Positions 8,059 to 16,003 of a stretch of 64,000 nucleotides of DNA are shown in pieces; within the stretch, counting starts at the first letter, position 1, and each line of letters starts with the position of its first letter. The position numbers and the translations under genes were made by a program. The notes under the pieces were generated by a model. That model was given only the letters and a program-made list of their open reading frames with translations. It had not been told where the DNA came from and did no database searches. Source of the stretch: HXMU1420-13 sp965229525 (GTDB taxonomy: Bacteria; Bacteroidota; Rhodothermia; Balneolales; Balneolaceae); assembly GCA_965229525.1 (NCBI GenBank), contig OZ245886.1:1984001-2048000 (forward strand), given 5' to 3'.

Positions 8059-9138
8059 ATGAAAAAGGTTTTCATTTTATGCGCTAGCCTACTTTTATGT
8101 ATAAGTGGGCATACGTTTGCGCAAGATCATGAGAGTGGTGTTCCATATCAAATGGGGCAGATTTTTGAGCAAATGGTAGATCAGATAAATGATGTGCCGG
8201 TAAATATTCGCAGAGTGGCAGTATATAAATTGAATTATAACGCCATGCGATTTACGGTTCAAGAAGTGGAGTTTATTAGAGGAGAGCTTGAAGCTGCTTT
8301 TAGAGAATTTGCCGGATTAACTGTTTTATCACCACCTGAGTTAGAACCCAATGATAAAATGAAGATCATTGGAAACGATAGTACCTTACAAATTCTCAAT
8401 ATTCAGGGACGATCTCTGGCTGATGTTTCTCCGGAGCTGTTAACTGAAATTGCTTCGAATTATGGGGTACAGGGGTTACTAGAAGTAAGCATGCAAAAGA
8501 GGTCACCAGATGGATTAATTCTTTCATTAAGAATGATAAGTCCACGGTCTCGTGAAATTGTGTGGACTAAAAGTTTTATCTCAAATCCATTCAGAGTGGA
8601 ATTAGAAGTCGACAAAGGATTTACTTCGGTACTAAAGTTTGGAGCGGGTACTATTGAAGCAGAGTCTATTACTCGGGCCGATACAAGTTTTGCAACCCCA
8701 GATACAGCGATAGGTAAACCAGTCGTAAATTATTCTGTATCATTTACCTATCGGCAGCCAATTAATCTAGATAACAGTGCTTATATAGGTTTTACAGGTG
8801 GAGTAAATATCCTTCGGTCTGCAAGTGATAGTAATTTCGACTTAACAATGATAGAACTTGGTGCTACCTATTATCAGGCTATCACTGAGAAGAATGAAGA
8901 CATAAATGACTATCGAGTTATGCTGTTTTTTAATGGTAACATTAAGTTTCCAATTAACAGTACAAAAGGTGAATTCTATTCATTTAAACCTGGTGTCATG
9001 TTCAATATGAGTAAAAACTTAGGGTTGATACTTTATACTGATTTGATCATATCGGGTGAGACTTTAACATTAGAAAACAACGACAAAATTACATACGGTA
9101 AGGTTGGATATGGATTACAGGCAGTTGTTAGATTCTAA
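8059..9138 (+). CDS. Outer-membrane barrel with FlgO/CsgG-like periplasmic domain
   Basis: The product is 359 residues with a clear signal peptide (1-21, cleavage after 'HTFA'). Residues about 45-190 resemble FlgO/CsgG/LpoB-type alpha-beta domains: 'EIASNYGVQGLLEVSMQKR' followed by 'LILSLRMISPRSREIVW', the strand pair that ends such domains. Residues about 220-359 are alternating strand-rich segments ending in 'GLQAVVRF'. A terminal aromatic residue is typical of BAM-assembled beta-barrels. FlgO is an outer-membrane accessory of some flagella, so its presence between the rotor and stator genes suggests an outer-membrane part of the same machine. The fold calls are by eye, and an unrelated OM protein cannot be excluded. 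The next gene overlaps its end by 29 bases. Confidence 0.65.
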   Translation: MKKVFILCASLLLCISGHTFAQDHESGVPYQMGQIFEQMVDQINDVPVNIRRVAVYKLNYNAMRFTVQEVEFIRGELEAAFREFAGLTVLSPPELEPNDKMKIIGNDSTLQILNIQGRSLADVSPELLTEIASNYGVQGLLEVSMQKRSPDGLILSLRMISPRSREIVWTKSFISNPFRVELEVDKGFTSVLKFGAGTIEAESITRADTSFATPDTAIGKPVVNYSVSFTYRQPINLDNSAYIGFTGGVNILRSASDSNFDLTMIELGATYYQAITEKNEDINDYRVMLFFNGNIKFPINSTKGEFYSFKPGVMFNMSKNLGLILYTDLIISGETLTLENNDKITYGKVGYGLQAVVRF

Positions 9139-9733
9139 ATTATTATTAGCAATACTTTGTATTGGCTTATCGATTTCCGCTTGTAGATCAGCTGGGAATG
9201 TGCAAGAACAAATTGATGCAGCTATTGAGGCAAGTGAACCAACAGAAACCACCGGTAATGTTGAGACTAACTTACTCGAAGGAGAGGCTCGAAGTAATCC
9301 GATTATTGTATCCTATAGAAATGCTAGTTCCAATATTCAGATTTCATTAGACCCAGACCAGGATGAATTTTATTTGGATTTAAAAGGGATTACCCCAACT
9401 GAAAAAGATTCCATAATTGTTGTTGATACTACGATTATTAATAATCGAGCCACCGATATTCAGACGCTATTATCTAGCTACAGAAAAGCGCAAGATTTAT
9501 TCTATTTAGGAGAATATCGAGATGCCTTAGCCGAAGTGGATAAAACTCTGGAAATACAAGAAACGGCAGATGCATATGCTTTAAAAGGTACCATCTTTTT
9601 TATGATGGAAAATCCCTCTGCAGCTAGAGCAAATTGGGATATGGCTGTAAGAATGGATCCAAATATTCCGGTACCAAGTATTCCGGAATTGGAAACACTA
9701 ATTAATGAAATACGTGAGGATGGGGGCCAATGA
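9110..9733 (+). CDS. TPR-containing lipoprotein in the motor operon
   Basis: The product is about 207 residues. The ATG at 9110 gives a leader ending in lipobox 'ISAC' (Cys near residue 25), so it is a predicted lipoprotein. A TTG six bases upstream is also possible. A low-complexity acidic segment follows. The C-terminal half (about 120-195) holds one and a half to two TPR units: 'AQDLFYLGEYRDALAEVDK' and 'ALKGTIFFMMENPSAARANW'. TPR lipoproteins often scaffold envelope complexes. The gene overlaps its upstream neighbour by 29 bases and shares an ATGA stop/start with motA downstream, so co-translation with the stator genes is likely. There is no recognisable flagellar homologue; FlgP/FlgT-like roles are conceivable but unsupported. 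Confidence 0.7.
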   Translation: MDYRQLLDSKLLLAILCIGLSISACRSAGNVQEQIDAAIEASEPTETTGNVETNLLEGEARSNPIIVSYRNASSNIQISLDPDQDEFYLDLKGITPTEKDSIIVVDTTIINNRATDIQTLLSSYRKAQDLFYLGEYRDALAEVDKTLEIQETADAYALKGTIFFMMENPSAARANWDMAVRMDPNIPVPSIPELETLINEIREDGGQ

Positions 9734-10551
9734 AACTTTCACTAACTAATATACTAGGGGTATTTTTTAGTATAGGGATACTAATTTTTGGGATTACAGA
9801 GACTTTGGAAGTAACCAGTGTATTGAGCAATATTCCGTTTCTTACCAATTATACCTTTTTAAATCTACCAAGCTTATTTATCGTAATGGGCGGTATTCTA
9901 AACGCTGTGTTTATAACCTATCAACCAAGATATGTAGGGCAGGCTTTCTTCAATATTTTATTTTTATTTAGTCAGGCCAAAACTTCAGCTAGAACTTTAG
10001 AAAACGATCTTGGCGAAATGTTGACCTGGAATGATCAGATTAAAAGTGATCGTGTTAAAGCTTTAGGCCGGTTAGAAGAAGAACATACTGGGCAAGTTGC
10101 CGGTTATCTATTTTCTTTAATGAGTACAAATTACTCAAACGAGGATATTAAAGAGTTTGGTTCTAATCATATAGAAGAACATTATTTTCGTCAATTAGTT
10201 GTTGTTGATGTATTACGTGCAATGGGTGCCGCTGCGCCATCTTTTGGGATGTTCGGTACTTTATTTGGTCTGGTGGTAATGCTAGGTCAGCTTGAAAACC
10301 CATCTGGAATGGGGCCTGGACTTGCAGCCGCATTGATTACGACACTATATGGAATTTCTTTAGCACGATTCATTTTCTATCCAATCGCGGAAAAAATTAA
10401 AAACATAGCGCAATTAAATCGCTTTCGTGAATACTTTATCCTGGAAGGTGTATTATTGATTAATGAGCGCAAATCATCGTTTTATTTACAGGATCGACTT
10501 AGCACGTATCTACGAAGAGATTTCAAAAACAATCAAAAAGCTGAAAATTAG
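9730..10551 (+). CDS. motA: MotA-type stator subunit
   Basis: This 273-residue MotA/TolQ/ExbB-superfamily protein has MotA rather than ExbB layout. It has two N-terminal membrane helices (about 5-25, 35-58), a cytoplasmic loop (about 75-155), and two C-terminal helices (about 170-190, 195-220). Pro170 ('AAAPSFGMFGTLFGLV') and Pro218 ('RFIFYPIAEKI') match in position the two prolines essential in E. coli MotA (173 and 222). The charged loop 'NDQIKSDRVKALGRLEEE' is where MotA contacts FliG. It overlaps the lipoprotein gene by four bases, and motB starts 11 bases after its stop. The natural partner in this operon is the FliG-like part of the fusion protein. I infer that it converts an ion gradient into torque or movement against that protein. 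Confidence 0.88.
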   Translation: MKLSLTNILGVFFSIGILIFGITETLEVTSVLSNIPFLTNYTFLNLPSLFIVMGGILNAVFITYQPRYVGQAFFNILFLFSQAKTSARTLENDLGEMLTWNDQIKSDRVKALGRLEEEHTGQVAGYLFSLMSTNYSNEDIKEFGSNHIEEHYFRQLVVVDVLRAMGAAAPSFGMFGTLFGLVVMLGQLENPSGMGPGLAAALITTLYGISLARFIFYPIAEKIKNIAQLNRFREYFILEGVLLINERKSSFYLQDRLSTYLRRDFKNNQKAEN

Positions 10552-10562
10552 CAGGTGACATT

Positions 10563-11240
10563 GTGATTGGTCGTAATTACAGTGGAAATTCAGATATCAC
10601 AGAAGAACACGAAGAGGATCAGGAATGGTTGCTCACCTATAGCGACATGATCACGCTTCTATTAGCCTTCTTTGCAATGCTGATTGCCGTTTCATATGTA
10701 GATCTCAATTTATGGGAGCAAATGAAACAAGGTTTACGGTCAGAGATTTCGAAAGAAGAAAATGTTCGTACACCACTTGCTGAGGTAAAAGCAGATCTTG
10801 ATCAATTATTAGCTGTTGAAAAAGCGCAAGGATTAGTAGATATCATTTTAGATAGAGAGGGTATTAAACTGTTTTTCTCAAGCAGCTCTTTTTATAATTC
10901 TGGTGAGGCTGATTTGTTACCTACAGGTCAGGGAATTATTGATAAGGTTACACAAGCCATGAATGCCCTAGATTTCTACAATTTCAATGTCGATGTGGAG
11001 GGTCATACTGATAATGTGCCGATTAATACGCCAATTTATCCATCAAACTGGGAGTTATCAGTTGCAAGAGCGTCTGGGGTAGTAAAATATTTTATCGAAG
11101 ATGGTATAGAAGCAGAACGATTAAAAGCCTCTGGATATGCTGATACGAAACCGGTAGTTCCACATGTTGATGAGCAGGGTCAAAATATCATAGAAAATCG
11201 TGCCCTTAATCGCCGTATTGTAGTTCGAATTTACTATTAA
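10563..11240 (+). CDS. motB: MotB-type stator subunit with peptidoglycan-binding domain
   Basis: The product is 225 residues from a GTG start, with spacing to motA fixing the choice. After a short acidic cytoplasmic tail comes the single membrane helix 'WLLTYSDMITLLLAFFAML', where Asp28 matches the ion-binding Asp32 of E. coli MotB. A plug/linker (about 45-90) leads to an OmpA-like peptidoglycan-binding domain (about 100-225) with 'VEGHTDN', 'NWELSVARA' and 'NRRIVVRI'. All the elements of a working stator are present, so this is not a degenerate relic. Whether H+ or Na+ is used cannot be told from the sequence. Confidence 0.9.
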   Translation: MIGRNYSGNSDITEEHEEDQEWLLTYSDMITLLLAFFAMLIAVSYVDLNLWEQMKQGLRSEISKEENVRTPLAEVKADLDQLLAVEKAQGLVDIILDREGIKLFFSSSSFYNSGEADLLPTGQGIIDKVTQAMNALDFYNFNVDVEGHTDNVPINTPIYPSNWELSVARASGVVKYFIEDGIEAERLKASGYADTKPVVPHVDEQGQNIIENRALNRRIVVRIYY

Positions 11241-11293
11241 TTTCCAGAGGCACTAAATCATAAAAATCAGAGTTAGTAGTTCTAAACTCGCCT

Positions 11294-14230
11294 ATGCAAA
11301 AAAAGCTACTAGTTCTATTATTTTCTCTTCTCGCAAGTGTACATTCGCAAGCTCAGTTTAACACAGATTCTTTATCAAATATAGTCAGGGGAAAAAGTCT
11401 ACTTCAGCAAGACATACTTAGAGTACTTTCAGGAATTCACCCAGGGTTGCAAATTACATCAACAGGCGGTTTGACTGGTTCAGGGACTAACGCACTCATT
11501 AGAGGATATACAAGCCTGAATGCCACAAGCAATCCATTAATAATAGTAGATGGAATTAGGTTCGACGGTCAAAACAATCAAAATAGCAGCACCTTTACAG
11601 GTGGAGGTACGTTAACCACTCCAAATCGAAGTATTGATATTAACGCTTCCGAAATAATAGATATAAAAGTACTAAACTCTCTATCGGCAACAGTTCGTTA
11701 TGGGGAGGAAGCCAGAAATGGTGTAATACTGATCACAACCAAAAGATCACAAAATAATCTAAGAGAAGACAAGCTGGAGATTTCCTATCAACAGGGTTTC
11801 TATAATACGGTAATAAGTAGTCGTCCACACTATCAGAATAAATATGGAATGGGTTTCAATGGTATCAATTCTGGTACTTTTAGTTCATGGGGACCCGAAT
11901 TTTTAGTAACGGATGAAGCTAGCTTTAATACAAATTTTGCAGGTTTTGATTCTGATGGAACCGTATTACTTAATCACCCATTAACCGGACATGAATTTAC
12001 AGCATTAGCATTTCCAGAATTTGCGACCGCAACCTACAGATACGAAGCAAAACCCAACGCCATTGACGAATTTTTTAAGAATGGATTTGCATCAACAACT
12101 CAATTAGGGGCTAATTATCGAACTGGAAATTATTTTTTAAATGTAAATTATGCCGGAAGTTGGGAAGATGGTTTTACCCCAGAGAATTCATTACAACGGA
12201 ATAATATTGGAGCAAATTTTAGCTATCCACTAATTGAAAATGTTCACGGAAGATCTTCCTTACAATTAGTCTATACTGATATTAAATCGCCAGTTCTAAG
12301 TGCAGGTAGTGGTAGCGGCAGGGTTCAAAGCTCGGCCGGGCCTAGCGTTTTTTCTGATGTTTTTTATACACCAAGATCTATAGGATTCGATTTCCCCTAT
12401 CAAAATCCGGATAATGGCGGATCAGCTTATTACAGAGTCGGAAACGATATTCTAAATCCAAGATGGACAATTGACAATACAAAAAGCATGAATAGTAGTA
12501 ACAGGATTTTAGGATACACCGAAGTGCTGTTTACTCCAACTGATCGATTTGAAATACTGTACAATTATTCATTCGAAAGCTACGATGAAGATCAGGAATA
12601 TAGATTGAACCCTTCGTTAGCTACCAATTATCCTTTTCCATCAGGGTTATATCAAACGATAGATGTAACCAGAATTTTCTATGAGCAATTATTACTCTTT
12701 AAACTAAAGAAACTTGAATTTGGGCAACTAACTTTAAATGTAGATGCCGGTTTAAATTATATATCAGAGACTATTGAAGAGGAGGGTCTTGAAAGTATTG
12801 ATATTCGCGATTTGGGAATTTTCAAGCACAGTAATTTTAGAACTCAGTTACCTATAAGTTCTTTTACTAGTGAGTTATTTGCTCGGGAATTCGATCGCAG
12901 ATCGTTCGCGGTGTTTTCAATGGCTAACCTGGATTTCAAACATATTATTGGCGCAGAAATAGGCATTCGAGGGGTATCAAATAAGTCGTTGCAACAGCAG
13001 GATTTAAGTGCATGGTATCCATCAATGCAGCTCGCTTACAGACCTATCAACCATTTTGATAAGCCAGTTGGTTTTTTGTCGGATGCTAAAATCGAGGTAG
13101 GATATTCCACATCAGGAAGATCCATTTTTACAGAGCAGGAGATTCTGGTTCAAGATCGTGCAAGTGTACGGGTTAATAACCAAATAAAGCCAGAGAGGTC
13201 TACTGAAAGGCAGTTGAGCTTAACACTGGGTTTTTTTGATAATAGAATCAAAATTCAATCGACATATTACAAGCAAACCCATACGGACTTAATATCTAGA
13301 ATTGCAGATAGTAGCGATCCTACTTTTTCATCCATATTAGACAACTTGATGGAAATTGAATCAGAAGGGCTGGAATTGTCCTTGTTTGCAATGCCAATTC
13401 GGAGAAAAGTTCAGTGGACGATATTCAGTAATTTTTCCAGTATAAACACAGAAGTAAAAGAATACACTGGTTCATTTAATGCCGTTCAATTAGGTAATAG
13501 TTTACCAAGTAGGGGAAATGCCGCATTGATCGACGAGCCGTTCATGGTGATGTATGGTATTCAGATATTGAAAGTTAACGAGGCCCTGAAAGAATCTAAT
13601 CCTGATTTTGCCAATGTTGCCATCGGCACCCCGATTATTGATGATTTTGGAAATTATGTGCCAGGCCAGGTTGGAATCATAGGAAATCCAATCCCTAAAT
13701 GGAATGCATCCATGATTCATCAGATTTCTTACCAAAATTTGGGGTTAAGTATTCAGCTCGATTATCAACATGGTGGTGATATGTATAGCGCATGGATTGC
13801 ATCGCTACTAGGAAGAGGAGTTGTAACCGAGACAACCAAAGATGATCGAAACGAAATGTTTATAGTCGAAGGTGTTGGATTTGATGGTGAGCCGAATGAC
13901 GTAGAAATCAGTTCACAGCAATATTACTTCAATAATATATTGATTGGACCAGATCAGGCGCGTGTTTTTGATATGACTCATTTTCGCATTTCTTATATCA
14001 GTTTAGATTACGACTTGCCCGGTAAATGGCTAGAAAATAGTAGAATTCAACAGGTAAATATTTCCATTTCGGTAGAAAATGCCTTTCTAACAATGCCGAA
14101 TATTCCCGATGGGTTAGGATTTGATCCTAATGTAAATTCAAATGGAGCAGGGGTTAACAATCTAGGTTTTGAGTACTTAACGGGGCCAGGTGCGCGAAGA
14201 TTCGGGGGAGCTATACGTGTGAAATTTTAA
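11294..14230 (+). CDS. SusC/RagA-like TonB-dependent outer-membrane protein
   Basis: The product is 978 residues with a signal peptide (1-20). A plug domain lies near 30-155 with the SusC/RagA signature 'LIRGYTSLNATSNPLIIVDG', followed by a long beta-barrel ending in 'GGAIRVKF'. The carboxypeptidase-regulatory-like domain that usually opens SusC proteins is missing, and no SusD partner follows. It lies 53 bases after motB on the same strand with no terminator between, so it is probably the last gene of the motor operon. It could be an outer-membrane client or anchor of the machine, or an independent transporter. Context favours co-expression but does not prove a joint function. Confidence 0.78.
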   Translation: MQKKLLVLLFSLLASVHSQAQFNTDSLSNIVRGKSLLQQDILRVLSGIHPGLQITSTGGLTGSGTNALIRGYTSLNATSNPLIIVDGIRFDGQNNQNSSTFTGGGTLTTPNRSIDINASEIIDIKVLNSLSATVRYGEEARNGVILITTKRSQNNLREDKLEISYQQGFYNTVISSRPHYQNKYGMGFNGINSGTFSSWGPEFLVTDEASFNTNFAGFDSDGTVLLNHPLTGHEFTALAFPEFATATYRYEAKPNAIDEFFKNGFASTTQLGANYRTGNYFLNVNYAGSWEDGFTPENSLQRNNIGANFSYPLIENVHGRSSLQLVYTDIKSPVLSAGSGSGRVQSSAGPSVFSDVFYTPRSIGFDFPYQNPDNGGSAYYRVGNDILNPRWTIDNTKSMNSSNRILGYTEVLFTPTDRFEILYNYSFESYDEDQEYRLNPSLATNYPFPSGLYQTIDVTRIFYEQLLLFKLKKLEFGQLTLNVDAGLNYISETIEEEGLESIDIRDLGIFKHSNFRTQLPISSFTSELFAREFDRRSFAVFSMANLDFKHIIGAEIGIRGVSNKSLQQQDLSAWYPSMQLAYRPINHFDKPVGFLSDAKIEVGYSTSGRSIFTEQEILVQDRASVRVNNQIKPERSTERQLSLTLGFFDNRIKIQSTYYKQTHTDLISRIADSSDPTFSSILDNLMEIESEGLELSLFAMPIRRKVQWTIFSNFSSINTEVKEYTGSFNAVQLGNSLPSRGNAALIDEPFMVMYGIQILKVNEALKESNPDFANVAIGTPIIDDFGNYVPGQVGIIGNPIPKWNASMIHQISYQNLGLSIQLDYQHGGDMYSAWIASLLGRGVVTETTKDDRNEMFIVEGVGFDGEPNDVEISSQQYYFNNILIGPDQARVFDMTHFRISYISLDYDLPGKWLENSRIQQVNISISVENAFLTMPNIPDGLGFDPNVNSNGAGVNNLGFEYLTGPGARRFGGAIRVKF

Positions 14231-14319
14231 TGGCACACAAATTGTATTTAAGTACAAGGAATTCGACCGATAATTAAGGTGTACGGTGGACGAACCCTAA
14301 ACCTAAAATGGGGAGAAAC

Positions 14320-14478
14320 ATGGACAGAGATATACGAAACATTGTGATGCAGCTAGAGATGCTTCTTGAAGAGTATCCTGAAGCCAAGTTTTACATTTAT
14401 AACGGAATTAGAGGAATGGTTTCAGATTTGTTGAATTCTGTAGATTGTGTAGATGACCTACGCGAAGAAGAACGTTAA
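14320..14478 (+). CDS. Small acidic protein of unknown function (52 aa)
   Basis: A short open frame of 52 codons has a Shine-Dalgarno-like GGGGAG (14310-14315) just before the ATG. An in-frame ATG at 14308 could add four residues. The product is helical, acidic at its end ('DDLREEER'), and has no signal or membrane segment. It resembles no family I recognise. A strong terminator starts 28 bases after the stop, which supports a real transcription unit. The same GGAGAAACA-ATG-type leader occurs before the receptor gene at 34441. Confidence 0.5.
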   Translation: MDRDIRNIVMQLEMLLEEYPEAKFYIYNGIRGMVSDLLNSVDCVDDLREEER

Positions 14479-14505
14479 ATATGTTCATAAGAACCCCGAT
14501 ACCCC

Positions 14506-14535
14506 AGGCTCGTTTTTTGATTGTGCGAGCCTTTT
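14506..14535 (+). terminator. Intrinsic terminator
   Basis: A 7-bp stem AGGCTCG / CGAGCCT with a 13-base T-rich loop is followed by four to five T. It lies 28 bases after the 52-codon gene and may end the motor operon transcript. Confidence 0.65.
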
Positions 14536-14549
14536 TGATAGATGACCCC

Positions 14550-14585
14550 AAAAGCCTTACTGGAGAGTAAGGCTTTTCTTTTTTT
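14550..14585 (+). terminator. Strong intrinsic terminator
   Basis: A perfect 11-bp stem AAAAGCCTTAC / GTAAGGCTTTT with a 6-base loop is followed by C and seven T. It sits directly behind the terminator at 14506, so read-through should be almost fully blocked here. The A-run on the left allows weaker action on the other strand. Confidence 0.8.
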
Positions 14586-14614
14586 ATTTTGTGCCAGAAG
14601 TAGTAAATCTATCA

Positions 14615-15136
14615 ATGGCAGAAAAACCAGCACTTGAAATTGTTTTATCAAAACTCTTCAAAGAAGATGTGTTCAAATTTATGCAGGAGTATCCCGAGGA
14701 ATTTGAATCAATTCTTGAATTAAGTATTACCGATGATAAACCAATCTGTTGGCGGGCAGCCTGGGTAGTTCAAAACTTCATGGAAAGAGATGATCAGCGG
14801 GTGAGACCTTACGTTGATCTCATGCTTGAAATCATTCCTCAAAAAGAAGATGGTCATCAACGAGAATTGCTAAAGATTCTTTCAAATATGAACCTGGATG
14901 ATGATCGACAAAGTATTCTGTATGATGAATGTGTGACTATCTGGGAATCTGTTCGAAAAAAACCGGGTACTCGATATATTGCATTTCTACAAATGGCTAA
15001 GATGGTAGAAAAATATCCTGAATTAATTCAGGAAATACACGCTGTTACTCAGCCGCAGCATATAAATACGTTAAGTCCTGGAGTGAAACAGGGAGTTCTT
15101 CGAACATTGGCTGAGTTAGAAACATTAAGTAGTTAA
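14615..15136 (+). CDS. Conserved HEAT/ARM-like helical protein of unknown function
   Basis: The product is 173 residues, soluble, and almost entirely helical. Paired helices such as 'ICWRAAWVVQNFMERDD' and 'QRELLKILSNMNLDDDRQ' resemble HEAT or armadillo-type repeats, which usually bind proteins. No catalytic motif is seen. A GTG at 14591 would add eight residues, but it lies only a few bases behind the terminator T-tract, so I prefer the ATG at 14615. The stretch to the next gene (convergent) is short. I do not recognise a named family. Confidence 0.6.
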   Translation: MAEKPALEIVLSKLFKEDVFKFMQEYPEEFESILELSITDDKPICWRAAWVVQNFMERDDQRVRPYVDLMLEIIPQKEDGHQRELLKILSNMNLDDDRQSILYDECVTIWESVRKKPGTRYIAFLQMAKMVEKYPELIQEIHAVTQPQHINTLSPGVKQGVLRTLAELETLSS

Positions 15137-15197
15137 GCAAAAATATTAATTTATCTCTTTGTCTCGGCGCCTGTACTGAATCTGTTTCTGTTCGTCC

Positions 15198-15767
15198 TTA
15201 ATCTTCCCAACCCCAGGGAGCATCCGGGGTTGCAACCGTTTGAGTAAGATCAAATTTTATACTAAAATAACGCTCGGTTCCCAATCTTCTCAGATTATAG
15301 GTAAAAAACTCATCTTCCAATTCTATCCACCAGACATTGGTAGCTGCAGCTGGAATTAACTCAGCTGTTTCGACGTCAGCAGGGAAAAATTGAATGTTGC
15401 TTAAACCTGTATTTGGTGAGGTGCCACCATACTGAGTAACTTCATCTTCAGAACCATCCTCATGACGATGATCATGCTTCAAGGTTAATTGACTTCCGGA
15501 TTTTGTAAACACCCAAGTTCTTGAACGATCTTCCCCAACGAAAAACGGTATTCTGATTACATTATCGGAGCAAGATCGAACATGCATAACTAATTCCTGA
15601 CCACGAAAACTATCATTTTCAGGTGCTGCCATTACTTCAGCTGCATATGCATTCCCACATAAAGACTTCAGTTGATTCCAAAATACTGCATGGGGCTGAT
15701 CAGCTTGCTGGGCAAATATAGGACTAGAAAGGGAAAAAATAGATATAATAAATAGAAAAAACCGCAT
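15198..15767 (-). CDS. Secreted conserved protein of unknown function
   Basis: The product is 189 residues with a signal peptide (1-19, cleavage after 'SPIFA'). The mature part begins 'FWNQLKSLCGNAYAAEV' and contains a His-rich 'KHDHRHEDGSEDEVTQYGG' stretch and two Cys that could pair (in 'SLCGNAY' and 'RSCSDN'). I recognise the pattern as recurring in Bacteroidota secreted hypotheticals but know no function. The His/Asp-rich turn might bind metal, which is speculation. It is a single gene, convergent with the HEAT-like protein. Confidence 0.65.
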   Translation of the reverse strand: MRFFLFIISIFSLSSPIFAQQADQPHAVFWNQLKSLCGNAYAAEVMAAPENDSFRGQELVMHVRSCSDNVIRIPFFVGEDRSRTWVFTKSGSQLTLKHDHRHEDGSEDEVTQYGGTSPNTGLSNIQFFPADVETAELIPAAATNVWWIELEDEFFTYNLRRLGTERYFSIKFDLTQTVATPDAPWGWED

Positions 15768-15844
15768 ATACCGGGTGATTTGAAATGATAAAGTGATATT
15801 CAGATCAATGTACTAAAAAGAGATTCATTCATTATTACAAATCC

Positions 15845-15927
15845 GTCATCCTGAACTCGTTTCAGGATCTTGAGAACTTATCCAACTCAATTCCTACCAA
15901 AAGATGCTGAAACAAGTTCAGCATGAC
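15845..15927. repeat. Imperfect inverted repeat (REP-like intergenic element)
   Basis: The arm at 15845-15870 (starting GTCATCCTGAACTCGTTTCA) and the reverse complement of 15902-15927 (starting GTCATGCTGAACTTGTTTCA) agree at all but four positions across 26 bases, with a 31-base spacer. Each arm is itself partly palindromic (CTGAA...TTCAG). Similar 'CGTCATxCTGAACTxGTTTCAG' units are scattered between genes in many bacteria. No coding frame is supported in 15768-16003. Confidence 0.65.
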
Positions 15928-16003
15928 CTAAATTTGTTAATCTACTTTCCTTTTACTCCTCAACATCACATATTCAATCGCTTTAATATTTAATTCGATT
16001 TCT

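Noticed and set aside
9730..11240. Reading the pair as ExbB/ExbD or TolQ/TolR
   Set aside because: MotA has four helices with both prolines and a large cytoplasmic loop, and MotB has an OmpA-like peptidoglycan-binding domain, which ExbD/TolR lack.
9730..11240. Zorya-type anti-phage defence (ZorAB use MotAB-like proteins)
   Set aside because: No ZorC, ZorD or ZorE-like helicase or nuclease is adjacent, the MotA lacks a long cytoplasmic tail, and the neighbours are FliF/FliG and outer-membrane proteins.
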